This document shows, piece by piece, positions 50,567 to 59,183 of a stretch of DNA of 64,000 bases. A program made the position numbers and the translations under genes. The notes below the pieces were generated by a model. The model saw only the letters and a list, made by a program, of their open reading frames with translations. It was not told the DNA's origin and made no database searches. How positions within the stretch are numbered: the stretch's first letter is position 1; each line of letters begins with the position of its first letter. The stretch comes from Dyadobacter bucti (GTDB taxonomy: Bacteria; Bacteroidota; Bacteroidia; Cytophagales; Spirosomataceae), in contig NZ_SWFP01000008.1 of assembly GCF_005869225.1 (NCBI RefSeq), forward strand, positions 186,001 through 250,000. The letters run 5' to 3'.

Positions 50567-50574
50567 TAAGTTTG
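50567..50574 (+). promoter_or_regulatory. Putative -7 element before rsmH
   Basis: TAAGTTTG, a full TAnnTTTG match 49 bp before rsmH. A TTG lies only 8 bp upstream, so no good -33 element was found. Confidence 0.4.
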
Positions 50575-50623
50575 TAACTGCCTCCCGGCAAGAAATAGTT
50601 CCTAAATACGTTGCTTTTAACAA

Positions 50624-51541
50624 ATGGATTTACAAAGTACATATCACGAGCCTGTAATGTTAACCGAGTGTCTGGACGGGCTTGATATTCAACCTGAAGG
50701 AATATATGTGGATGTAACATTTGGCGGAGGCGGACATTCCAGGGCGATTCTTGAAAAACTGACGACCGGAAGGCTACTGGTTTTTGACCAGGATCCCGAT
50801 GCCCTCGCCAATGCGGAGGCCTACAAAAATGACGAGCGGTTTACATTCATTGCAGCCAATTTCAGGCACCTCAAACGTTACCTGAAATTGCATAAAGCGC
50901 CAAAAGTGGATGGTATTCTAGCAGATCTGGGCGTATCGTCGCATCAGATCAATACGCCGGAAAGAGGCTTTTCCACGCGTTTCGACGCTGACCTCGATAT
51001 GCGGATGAACCCGGCCAGCGAAAAAACGGCACGGGAAGTTTTAAATGTAAGGTCTACCGCCGAGTTACAAAGGATATTGGGTATGTACGGCGAGGTTACC
51101 AATGCCCGCACTGCCGCCGAGGCCATTTTTGCAGCAAGGCATAATTCACCCATAGAAACCGTGAGTGAGCTGAAAGGGATATTGATGCGTTATGCGCCCA
51201 AGCACCGCGAAAACAAGTATTTTGCACAGGTTTTTCAGGCCTTACGCATTGAGGTAAACGATGAACTGAGCGTTTTGGAAGAGTTTCTTACCCAAACCGC
51301 GGAGGTACTGAATCCGGGCGGAAGGCTGGTAGTAATGTCCTACCATTCGCTGGAAGACAGGTTGGTGAAAAACTTTATACAAAAGGGAAAATTTGATGGT
51401 CAGGTTGAAAAGGATTTTTATGGTAATGAAATAAAGCCCCTTAAAAGCATCACCCGTAAACCTATCGAAGCCACACCGGAGGAAACCGCCCGTAACCCGA
51501 GAGCGAGAAGCGCGAAGTTGCGGGTTGCGGAGAAGATATAG
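50624..51541 (+). CDS. rsmH: 16S rRNA (cytosine1402-N4)-methyltransferase
   Basis: A 305-residue SAM-dependent methyltransferase (also called MraW) that modifies C1402 in the ribosomal P site. The N-terminal HEPVMLTECLDGL, the SAM motif YVDVTFGGGGHSRAIL, the DGILADLGVSSHQI motif and the RGFSTRFDADLDMRM segment are the family marks. It is the first gene of the cell-wall cluster in this window; mraZ, which usually precedes it, is absent. Downstream, phased repeat copy B begins right at its stop codon. Confidence 0.96.
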   Translation: MDLQSTYHEPVMLTECLDGLDIQPEGIYVDVTFGGGGHSRAILEKLTTGRLLVFDQDPDALANAEAYKNDERFTFIAANFRHLKRYLKLHKAPKVDGILADLGVSSHQINTPERGFSTRFDADLDMRMNPASEKTAREVLNVRSTAELQRILGMYGEVTNARTAAEAIFAARHNSPIETVSELKGILMRYAPKHRENKYFAQVFQALRIEVNDELSVLEEFLTQTAEVLNPGGRLVVMSYHSLEDRLVKNFIQKGKFDGQVEKDFYGNEIKPLKSITRKPIEATPEETARNPRARSAKLRVAEKI

Positions 51542-51655
51542 TCAGGTCTGGTCATGATGTTGTCAGGGTAAGTCATTTGTGGTCAGGTGTAGTCATGAGG
51601 TTGCTTTTGAATATCGATAAATGACAAAAAATGACCATACTTTACCATAAGTGAC
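51541..51655. repeat. 10-bp phased GTCAN/ATGAC intergenic element, copy B
   Basis: Left arm: GTCAG 51541, GTCAT 51551, GTCAG 51562, GTCAT 51572, GTCAG 51582, GTCAT 51592. Right arm: ATGAC 51621 and 51631, and GTGAC 51651. Spacing is 10 bp except one 11-bp step and one degenerate unit at 51641. It fills the gap between rsmH and ftsL. Same architecture as 20256-20376. Confidence 0.8.
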
Positions 51656-51672
51656 AGAACATAACTATAACC

Positions 51673-51678
51673 AAGGAG
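51673..51678 (+). promoter_or_regulatory. Shine-Dalgarno sequence of ftsL
   Basis: AAGGAG, 5 nt before the ATG at 51684. Such a strong site is unusual for this phylum, and it decides the start against the GTG at 51651, which lies inside the phased repeat. Confidence 0.6.
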
Positions 51679-51683
51679 AAAGA

Positions 51684-52094
51684 ATGCCTGAAAATAGGAA
51701 ACGTATCAAACCTTTACCGCCTAAAAAGCCGAAGCCAAAACGGGAGTATCACCTGTTCAACTGGCTGAACCGCTTTTTACCGCTGGACAAAGTTTTTGGT
51801 GAAAAATTGCCCGGACAGGAAGAGCGGGTTCCGGTGAAATATTTTTATTATTTCGGCTGGGTTGTCATTCTTCTGGTCGCCTATGAAAGGATCGGCTTTC
51901 AGTCGGAGCAATATGTCCGTAACAGCATTAAACTGAAAAAAGAAGTTGACGACCTCCGTGCGGAATATACGTCGATTCATGCAGAATATATGAAAAGCGG
52001 ATTGCAGTCGGTCGTGATCGAGAAAGTGAAGGCAAGCGGCCTGGAAGAAAACCTGACCCCTCCGAAAAAAATAATCCTCAAAGAAGAAGACTAA
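51684..52094 (+). CDS. ftsL: FtsL-like cell division protein
   Basis: A 136-residue bitopic membrane protein: a basic, Pro/Lys-rich cytoplasmic part (KRIKPLPPKKPKPKREY), one helix (YFYYFGWVVILLVAY, about 60-76) and a periplasmic coiled coil (SIKLKKEVDDLRAEYTSIHAEYM). Low sequence similarity is normal for FtsL; the call rests on topology and on its place between rsmH and ftsI. It would work with FtsB and FtsQ to recruit FtsI and FtsW to the septum. Confidence 0.8.
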   Translation: MPENRKRIKPLPPKKPKPKREYHLFNWLNRFLPLDKVFGEKLPGQEERVPVKYFYYFGWVVILLVAYERIGFQSEQYVRNSIKLKKEVDDLRAEYTSIHAEYMKSGLQSVVIEKVKASGLEENLTPPKKIILKEED

Positions 52095-52152
52095 CCTCGC
52101 TACCTGACAGACACTCAACTTTTCATCATCAATATTTCTTTGCAAACAAGTA

Positions 52153-54297
52153 ATGAGGAACGACATTGAAAGCGGTCAGAATAATAAAAAGGCCCTGATC
52201 AACCGGGCGAGGACCGTGGGGTGGCTGTTGTTTTTACTGGCGGTACTGGTTTTTGCAAAATTGATCCGCGTTCAGTATTACGACACATTTAAGGGGAAAA
52301 CCTGGGCTGAATACTCTTTAAAAAATGACCTCAAGCTGGACACCATACCCGCTATGCGCGGCAACATTTATTCCAGCGATAACAGCCTCCTGGCTACTTC
52401 ATTGCCTTATTATTATGTAGGCTTCGATACAAAAGTGCCTGACTCGGCCTACTTTAACAAAAACCTCGACAAACTAAGCGCTTTGCTGGCCAAAAATTTC
52501 GGAGAAAATACCGCCGATGGTTACAGAAGCAAAATATTACGCTACCGAAACAGCAAGACGAAACGGTATCTGAGATTAAAGTCCAGACAAATCACACATC
52601 TGGAAAGGGAAAAAATAAAAGAATGGCCATTTTTCACAAAAGACCGCAAAGGAGGTGGTGGAAAATTTGAGACAATTTACAAACGATACAAACCATTCAG
52701 TCCGCTGGCAGACCGCACTATTGGCGGCATTGACCCAAAAAGCGGGAGAGGCTATATTGGGATAGAGGCAAGTTTCGACAAGGAACTGGAAGGAAAATCG
52801 GGCATAGAATGGGTTGAAATGGTAGAAGGTGGTGTAAAAATCCCTGTTGGAGATGCACTGAACGTACAGCCCGAAGCCGGTAAGAACATTTATACTACGC
52901 TCGATATGAGCTACCAGGATATGGCCGAAATTGCGCTCAGACGAAAACTGACAGAGATGCAGGCTGATTTTGGATCAGTGGTGGTGATGGAAGTAGCGAC
53001 CGGGGAGATTAAAGCGATGGCCAATCTCACAAAACGGGGCAATGATAAATACGAAGAAGTCTTTAATTATGCTCTCGCAGGAAGCAACGATCCCGGCTCT
53101 ACGTTCAAGCTGGCGACAATGATGGCATTGCTGGAAGAAACAAAAATGAACCCGGATCAGGTTACCGTCAATACCGGCACGGGTGCCATGCGATTCAGAA
53201 ACCATACTATAAAAGACGCCCACCGGGGTGGTTTTGGCACGATTACCGCTTCTCAGGTACTCGAAAAATCCTCCAATATTGGTATTGTGTTATTAATGCA
53301 GCGGTATTTTGCCACAAAACCTGACAGTTATCTTAACTACCTCAAACGGTTCCACCTGACTGTGCCCACCGGAATCCGCATGAAAGGGGAAAAGCCTCCG
53401 CTGATCCGTGACCGGTCGTCCAAACACTGGAGCAATTATTCGCTCTATTTTATGGCGCATGGGTACGAAATGCAAATGACCCCGCTCCAGACGCTGGCAT
53501 TTTACAACGCTGTGGCCAACGACGGTTACTGGGTTCGCCCGATGATCGTACGCGAGATCAGAAATGCAGAAGACGTGGAAGATAAAATGATCCCGTACGT
53601 GGAAGAAAAGCCGATCTGCTCTCCAGAGACGATCCGAAAAGTGAAGAAGATGCTGGAAGGCGTTGTGGAAAACAGTCTGACAAAAACAGTCAAAAACGAC
53701 CTTTACAGAATTGCCGGTAAAACAGGAACTGCGAGAAAGCTTATTAACGGTGTATATACAGAAGGAAAAAACTATACTTCGTTTGCCGGCTACTTTCCAG
53801 CCGACAAACCCAAATACAGCTGCATTGTCATTATTGACAATCCCAAAAGTTCCGGCGCGGACTATACCCGGTATGCCGGCAGTGTTGCGGCTCCGGTTTT
53901 CAAGGAAGTGGCCGACCGTATTTATGCTTATGACGTCAGCATTCAAAAACCTTTGAAAGACTCGGTTCCCGAAGTTTCGCAGGACGTAAAATGGGCCGGT
54001 AAAACTTCAGACCTTCAGATTATCAGCAAAGAACTGAAACTTACGCCCGTACCCGAAGATAAAGAATATGCCGCAGGTTCGCTTTTCAAAAAAGGGAAGA
54101 CGAAATGGCAATCGCGCAGCATCGATGCTAGGGATATCCCGAATCTTCAGGGAATGCCCATGCGCGACGCTTTGTATATCATGGAAAACAAAGGATTCAC
54201 CGTGACATTCAGAGGTTCAGGCAAGGTGGTGGAGCAATCGCTGCCGCCAGGTTCAAACAGGTCGGGGATCAAAACAATCCTTTTAACATTACAGTAA
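52153..54297 (+). CDS. ftsI: Penicillin-binding protein 3 (FtsI/SpoVD) with PASTA domain
   Basis: A 714-residue division transpeptidase that cross-links septal peptidoglycan. It has a short cytoplasmic tail, one helix (VGWLLFLLAVLVFAKLI, about 18-35), a pedestal domain and the transpeptidase domain with STFK (active Ser316), SSN (in EKSSNIGI) and KTG (in AGKTGTARK). A single PASTA domain closes the protein (IPNLQGMPMRDALYIMENKG). The PASTA end makes it SpoVD-like, which is common in Bacteroidota and unlike E. coli FtsI. It precedes murE by 8 bp. Confidence 0.95.
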   Translation: MRNDIESGQNNKKALINRARTVGWLLFLLAVLVFAKLIRVQYYDTFKGKTWAEYSLKNDLKLDTIPAMRGNIYSSDNSLLATSLPYYYVGFDTKVPDSAYFNKNLDKLSALLAKNFGENTADGYRSKILRYRNSKTKRYLRLKSRQITHLEREKIKEWPFFTKDRKGGGGKFETIYKRYKPFSPLADRTIGGIDPKSGRGYIGIEASFDKELEGKSGIEWVEMVEGGVKIPVGDALNVQPEAGKNIYTTLDMSYQDMAEIALRRKLTEMQADFGSVVVMEVATGEIKAMANLTKRGNDKYEEVFNYALAGSNDPGSTFKLATMMALLEETKMNPDQVTVNTGTGAMRFRNHTIKDAHRGGFGTITASQVLEKSSNIGIVLLMQRYFATKPDSYLNYLKRFHLTVPTGIRMKGEKPPLIRDRSSKHWSNYSLYFMAHGYEMQMTPLQTLAFYNAVANDGYWVRPMIVREIRNAEDVEDKMIPYVEEKPICSPETIRKVKKMLEGVVENSLTKTVKNDLYRIAGKTGTARKLINGVYTEGKNYTSFAGYFPADKPKYSCIVIIDNPKSSGADYTRYAGSVAAPVFKEVADRIYAYDVSIQKPLKDSVPEVSQDVKWAGKTSDLQIISKELKLTPVPEDKEYAAGSLFKKGKTKWQSRSIDARDIPNLQGMPMRDALYIMENKGFTVTFRGSGKVVEQSLPPGSNRSGIKTILLTLQ

Positions 54298-54305
54298 TTC
54301 CTTTC

Positions 54306-55787
54306 ATGGAAACCAATCAGGAAAAAAAATTAGGCGATATTCTTACCGGCATCGCCGACGCGACGATCATTGGCAGTCCCGATGTTCCGGTTAAAAATAT
54401 CATTATAGATTCAAGAAGGGTTTTGCCCGGAAGCTTGTTTGTGGCCCTCCGCGGCACGCAGACGGACGGACATCAGTTTATCGGCACAGCCACCGAAACC
54501 GGCGCAAGTGCGATTCTTTGTGAAGAACTTCCGCAGCAAACAAGCGACAACGTAACTTATGTTGTTGTGCCTGATTCGGCGGCCGCAATGGGCCAGATCG
54601 CCTCTGCTTTTTACGGGCATCCTTCCAGGAAACTTACGCTGGTAGGCGTAACCGGTACAAACGGAAAAACTTCAGTAGCCACTTTTCTTTTTCAGCTTTT
54701 CCGCGCGCTGGGATATCGGTGTGGACTCTTATCGACGGTTCAAAATCAGATCGAAGACGAGGTGATTCCTTCCACGCATACCACCCCCGACTCGGTTGCG
54801 TTGAACCAGCTTCTTGCCAAAATGCTTGAAAAAGGCTGTTCCCATGTTTTTATGGAGGTTAGCTCCCACGCTGTCAGTCAGCACCGCATTGCCGGACTAC
54901 ATTTCGCAGGTGGGATTTTTACCAATATCACGCACGACCATCTCGATTTTCACAAAACTTTTGACAATTACATTAAAGCCAAAAAAGGTTTTTTTGACCA
55001 GCTGCCTAAAAGCGCGTTTGCCCTGGTGAATGTGGATGACCGACGCGGAACGGTAATGGTGCAGAATACAAAGGCAAAAGTGGAAACATACTCGCTGCAG
55101 ACCCTCGCATCGTTTAAGGGGAAAATCATTTCCGATACTCTTACAGGTATGCACATGGAGATCAACCAACAGGAGGTATGGTTCAGGGTGATCGGGAGGT
55201 TTAATGCTTATAATTTGCTTTCTGTGTACGGAGCGGCGTTGTTGCTGGGAGAAAAAGCGGAGTCGGTGCTGACAGAACTATCCAATCTGAAAAGCCCTCC
55301 GGGCAGGTTTGAACAGTTTCATTCCGCCGACAACGTTGTGGGGATCGTAGATTACGCACACACGCCGGATGCACTGGAAAATGTGCTGGAAACAATCAAC
55401 CATCTGCGGCACGGAAACGAAAAAGTCATCACCATTGTGGGATGCGGTGGAAACCGTGATGCGGAAAAACGTCCGAAAATGGCCGCTATCGCATGTAAAT
55501 ACAGCAATAGGGTGATTTTGACTTCTGACAATCCCCGTTATGAAGAACCTATGGATATTCTGGAACAAATGCGAAAAGGTGTTCCTCCGCTGGACTATAA
55601 AAAAACGGTGGTGATCGAGGACCGTAGGGAGGCGATCAAAAAGGCAGGCGAAGAAGCAAATCCGGAAGATATTATCCTTATTGCCGGAAAAGGGCATGAA
55701 AACTATCAGGAGATCAAAGGGGTAAAGCACCACTTTGATGATAAAGAAGAGCTTTTGGAAATTTTTGCAAAAAGATATTCAAGCTGA
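54306..55787 (+). CDS. murE: UDP-MurNAc-L-Ala-D-Glu:meso-diaminopimelate ligase
   Basis: A 493-residue Mur ligase adding the third amino acid of the peptidoglycan stem. The ATP site is VTGTNGKTSVATF. The ITHDHLDFHKTFDNYIKAK segment holds the conserved His and the carbamylated Lys region. The substrate motif is DNPR (TSDNPRYEEP), which marks meso-diaminopimelate rather than lysine. It lies between ftsI and mraY as expected for the cell-wall cluster. Confidence 0.96.
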   Translation: METNQEKKLGDILTGIADATIIGSPDVPVKNIIIDSRRVLPGSLFVALRGTQTDGHQFIGTATETGASAILCEELPQQTSDNVTYVVVPDSAAAMGQIASAFYGHPSRKLTLVGVTGTNGKTSVATFLFQLFRALGYRCGLLSTVQNQIEDEVIPSTHTTPDSVALNQLLAKMLEKGCSHVFMEVSSHAVSQHRIAGLHFAGGIFTNITHDHLDFHKTFDNYIKAKKGFFDQLPKSAFALVNVDDRRGTVMVQNTKAKVETYSLQTLASFKGKIISDTLTGMHMEINQQEVWFRVIGRFNAYNLLSVYGAALLLGEKAESVLTELSNLKSPPGRFEQFHSADNVVGIVDYAHTPDALENVLETINHLRHGNEKVITIVGCGGNRDAEKRPKMAAIACKYSNRVILTSDNPRYEEPMDILEQMRKGVPPLDYKKTVVIEDRREAIKKAGEEANPEDIILIAGKGHENYQEIKGVKHHFDDKEELLEIFAKRYSS

Positions 55788-55878
55788 CTCAGGAATTCGA
55801 TCCTTAATAATCTGCTGACCTTTTGTGTAATCTTCGAAAAGAAGCAACTTTGCATCTGTCATCCCAATACGTTTTTAC

Positions 55879-57093
55879 ATGCTCTATTATCTATTCGAAT
55901 ATCTCGACAAAAATTTCAATATTCCCGGTGCCGGTGTATTCCAGTATATATCGTTCAGGGCTCTGGGCTCAACGGTGTTATCCCTTTTCATCGCCGCTAC
56001 ATACGGAAAGTCGATCATCAATTTTCTGAGAAAAAAGCAAATGGGTGAATCCATCCGTGACCTTGGGTTGGCAGGTCAGATGGAAAAAGCCGGAACCCCA
56101 ACGATGGGCGGGTTTATTATCCTTGCCTCTCTGTTGATCCCCGTACTATTGTTTGCCAAGCTTAGCAATGTGTATATTGTACTGCTGATCATCACCGCCG
56201 TCTGGACAGGCATGATCGGCTTTGTAGATGATTACCTTAAAAAATTCAAAAACAACAAGGAAGGCCTTCACGGAAAGTTTAAAATTGTCGGGCAGGTCGG
56301 TCTGGGACTTATTGTCGGCGTGACCCTATCTTTTAACGACAACGTCCGGATACGCGTGTATGACCAACCCCTGCTCAGCTCCAATCTGGGAGAAATCCAG
56401 CGATACCGGGATATCATTCACCCTACGGTAACTACCATACCATTTATCAAGAACAATGAATTTGACTACAAAACCCTGTTATTCGGCTGGCTTCCGGAAG
56501 AATACACCTGGGTGATTTATACCATTGTAGCCATTTTTATTATAACAGCTATTTCCAACGGTGCAAATATCACCGATGGGATCGACGGTCTGGCAGCGGG
56601 CGTTTCAGGGATTATTGCGCTTACTTTAGGCGTCCTGGCCTATTTATCAGGTAATACCAAGTTTTCGCAATACCTGAACATTATGTACATCCCAAATTCG
56701 GGAGAACTCGTAATTTTTTGTGCTGCGTTTATCGGGGCCTGTGTCGGGTTTCTCTGGTATAATGCATATCCAGCCCAGGTGTTTATGGGTGACACGGGTA
56801 GTCTGATGCTTGGAGGGGTGATTGCAGTTATTGCACTGGCGATCAGGAAAGAATGGTTGATCCCCTTTATGTGCGGGATTTTCATAGCCGAAAACCTATC
56901 TGTTATTGTACAAGTCAGCTATTTCAAGTACACCAAACGCAAATACGGCGAAGGCCGAAGAGTGTTCCTCATGTCGCCGCTGCATCACCACTATCAAAAG
57001 AAAGGAATTCACGAATCAAAAATAGTAACGCGTTTCTGGATCGTAGGAATTATCCTGGCGATTTTGACGCTTGCTACCTTGAAGTTGAGGTAA
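55879..57093 (+). CDS. mraY: Phospho-N-acetylmuramoyl-pentapeptide transferase
   Basis: A 404-residue membrane enzyme with about ten helices that links UDP-MurNAc-pentapeptide to undecaprenyl phosphate (lipid I). Family marks are AGTPTMGGFIIL (near 80), the Asp-rich segment GMIGFVDDYLKKF, ANITDGIDGLAAG and the terminal SPLHHHYQKKG. About 40 extra residues around 140-180 (near NDNVRIRVYDQPL) form a longer loop than in E. coli (360 aa). The next expected genes (murD, ftsW, murG) do not follow; a REP-like hairpin starts 7 bp after its stop codon. Confidence 0.96.
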   Translation: MLYYLFEYLDKNFNIPGAGVFQYISFRALGSTVLSLFIAATYGKSIINFLRKKQMGESIRDLGLAGQMEKAGTPTMGGFIILASLLIPVLLFAKLSNVYIVLLIITAVWTGMIGFVDDYLKKFKNNKEGLHGKFKIVGQVGLGLIVGVTLSFNDNVRIRVYDQPLLSSNLGEIQRYRDIIHPTVTTIPFIKNNEFDYKTLLFGWLPEEYTWVIYTIVAIFIITAISNGANITDGIDGLAAGVSGIIALTLGVLAYLSGNTKFSQYLNIMYIPNSGELVIFCAAFIGACVGFLWYNAYPAQVFMGDTGSLMLGGVIAVIALAIRKEWLIPFMCGIFIAENLSVIVQVSYFKYTKRKYGEGRRVFLMSPLHHHYQKKGIHESKIVTRFWIVGIILAILTLATLKLR

Positions 57094-57100
57094 AAAAGAA

Positions 57101-57155
57101 TGTCAGACTGAGCGTCGAAGTTGCTGGAAAGCCTTCGACTCCGCTCAGTCTGACA
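57101..57155. repeat. REP-like hairpin downstream of mraY
   Basis: TGTCAGACTGAGCG (57101-57114) pairs perfectly with CGCTCAGTCTGACA (57142-57155). An inner TCGAAG (57115-57120) pairs with CTTCGA (57133-57138), leaving a 3-nt bulge and a 12-nt loop. There is no T run. It shares its core with the element at 30318-30378. Confidence 0.85.
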
Positions 57156-57194
57156 TTAGGTCATAAGGTCATTTATTGTTATCCGGATGATCTC

Positions 57195-57764
57195 TTACCG
57201 TCCTACCTGCTCACTGTATCTCCTCGGATCATACCCTTTTGCAAAGAGCGGGTATTGGTCAAAAATACGTCTTACGACACTCCGGTAGTGGTTATTTGAA
57301 TTTTCAACGCCTTTAAATATGCCGGAAGCGTATCCTCTCCACACCACCTGATCACTGTCCGCGTCAATCAGCGATACGATCAATGTCCCTTTATCCAGCG
57401 CATATTTGATAGGCTCATAACGGAAACCATCGTTTTCCGTATCCACCCAGTTTTTAATCACAGGCTGCATGTATCCCTGGTAGCGCAGGTTATCATAGAA
57501 TATCCCGTAATTAACCAGCAGAGTAGGTTTTTCAGCAGTAAGCTTATAACCCCTCACCTGCATCTGACGGCGGATCGCCTCGTATATTTCCGTGCAAAGA
57601 TTATTCGTATCTCTTTCGCACTCCAGAAACGTATAGGAGGAGTAATCTTTGAAATTGGTTTCATAACTATAATCGTGCTCCACAAACACTTTACGGCCAC
57701 TCGAGCACCCCGCGATTATAACTACCAAAAGTAAAGCGGCATAGATTGTAACGGACTTCAACAT
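57195..57764 (-). CDS. DUF4136 family lipoprotein
   Basis: A lipoprotein of about 189 residues. The signal ends in a lipobox (IIAGC). The mature part has the DUF4136 pattern: a YSYETNFKDYSSYTF start, EIYEAIRRQMQVRGYKLTAEKPTLLVNY in the middle, and a strand-rich end with LIVSLIDADSDQVVWRGYASG. Function is unknown; the family is common in Bacteroidota envelopes. The start could also be 57770. It is read towards mraY, from which the REP-like hairpin separates it. Confidence 0.82.
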   Translation of the reverse strand: MLKSVTIYAALLLVVIIAGCSSGRKVFVEHDYSYETNFKDYSSYTFLECERDTNNLCTEIYEAIRRQMQVRGYKLTAEKPTLLVNYGIFYDNLRYQGYMQPVIKNWVDTENDGFRYEPIKYALDKGTLIVSLIDADSDQVVWRGYASGIFKGVENSNNHYRSVVRRIFDQYPLFAKGYDPRRYSEQVGR

Positions 57765-57860
57765 AAGCATTTAATTTTTGTCAGGTTGTAAATAAATATT
57801 TAAGAATATCAAAAAATAATCTAAACCAGAACAATAGCTTATCCCAAAATCCACGTACAA

Positions 57861-58895
57861 TTATCCCAAATAATAAGCTATTGATTTACGCATTTCAGAA
57901 GCAGAAACTACTATATCATAACCGCATTGCCCTGCTCCATTAAGCAATGAAAACCGTACTTCTTTTCCTTTATTTTTCTTATCCTGCCGCGTCAGTGCAA
58001 TGATCTGCTCTATTTCCTCCGGCTTGATCTCCACTTTTCCATAGGTTGCGAAAAGGAATTCTTCAATATCCTGTAACGTCTGGGCATCGATCATTTTCCT
58101 TTCAAAAGACAAATAACTTTCCATGATCATCCCCACCGCAATCGCCTCCCCATGAAACAGTCTCTGGTTTTCTGTTTTGCCTAAAAACAATGTTTCCACG
58201 GCATGTCCTAGCGTGTGCCCAAAATTCAGGATCTTCCGCAAGCCTTTTTCCGTCGGGTCCTGCTCCACCACATTCTGCTTAATTTTCACCGAATGTGCAA
58301 TGAGGTCATTCCAGTTCTGGTATTCAAAATCTTTTTGTCTGATCTCGTTCCATTTTTCAGCGTCTGCGATCAGGCAATGTTTGACTATCTCCGCAAAACC
58401 CGAACGTATTTCTCTTTCGGGCAAAGTTGTCAGAAAGTCAGGATCTATCAGTACTGTTTTTGGAATATTAAAAACGCCTAAATGGTTTTTAAATCCTTGA
58501 AAATCAATCCCAAGCTTACCTCCTACGCTTGCATCTACCTGAGAAAGAAGTGTCGTCGGCACCTGCACAAAATCTATTCCACGTTTATAAACCGCTGCGC
58601 AAAAACCGCCCATATCCCCGATCACCCCGCCGCCTATATTAATCACCAGTGCGTGTCTGTCCAGCTCCTCACTGGTCATCGCCTCCCATATCTTTTCGCA
58701 GGTTGCCAATATTTTAAATGACTCGCCACTGGGAACGGATATCAGCTTATGTTTTGGCAAAATCGTCTTTAATGCAGGATAACAGTGTCTTTTTGTATTG
58801 TTATCCGCTACAACGACTAATTTTGAATACTGTTTTGAACTTAAAAATTCAGGTAAACTCTGGGTAATCGGTGCAATAACTACAGACTGGTTCAT
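57861..58895 (-). CDS. aroB: 3-dehydroquinate synthase
   Basis: A 344-residue enzyme of the shikimate pathway that turns DAHP into 3-dehydroquinate using NAD and a metal. The motif NIGGGVIGDMGGFCAAVYKRG (NAD loop), the VPTTLLSQVDASVGGK segment, the RSGFAEIVKHCLI segment and the metal ligands in LNFGHTLGHAVE are clear. It is slightly shorter than E. coli AroB (362 aa), within the normal range. No other aro gene is adjacent. Confidence 0.95.
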   Translation of the reverse strand: MNQSVVIAPITQSLPEFLSSKQYSKLVVVADNNTKRHCYPALKTILPKHKLISVPSGESFKILATCEKIWEAMTSEELDRHALVINIGGGVIGDMGGFCAAVYKRGIDFVQVPTTLLSQVDASVGGKLGIDFQGFKNHLGVFNIPKTVLIDPDFLTTLPEREIRSGFAEIVKHCLIADAEKWNEIRQKDFEYQNWNDLIAHSVKIKQNVVEQDPTEKGLRKILNFGHTLGHAVETLFLGKTENQRLFHGEAIAVGMIMESYLSFERKMIDAQTLQDIEEFLFATYGKVEIKPEEIEQIIALTRQDKKNKGKEVRFSLLNGAGQCGYDIVVSASEMRKSIAYYLG

Positions 58896-59183
58896 TCTAA
58901 CTTTAATTGAGACCGTCCGTCGTATATACGGCGAGAGCAGTCAAATGGATGCGTTGATTTTCAGGTTTTTAAAATAAAATTCTGAAAATCTCTTTTAAAG
59001 ATATGAATTATTATGTTTATCTCTTAATCAATTAGGTCTTGTGTTGTGAGAAATTTTTCCACATTTTTTTGATTTTCCGTGCAATATCCTGCCGGAGGTC
59101 TGATTTCCTTTTTTATTTTGTAAAATTGCCGTCCGTTTAACCGGATTGAGATCTGATTCCTAAATTTTAATCTATAATCAATA

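Noticed and set aside
57101..57155. Rho-independent terminator for mraY
   Set aside because: The stem is strong, but no T run follows and the sequence recurs elsewhere, so a REP-like repeat is the better call.
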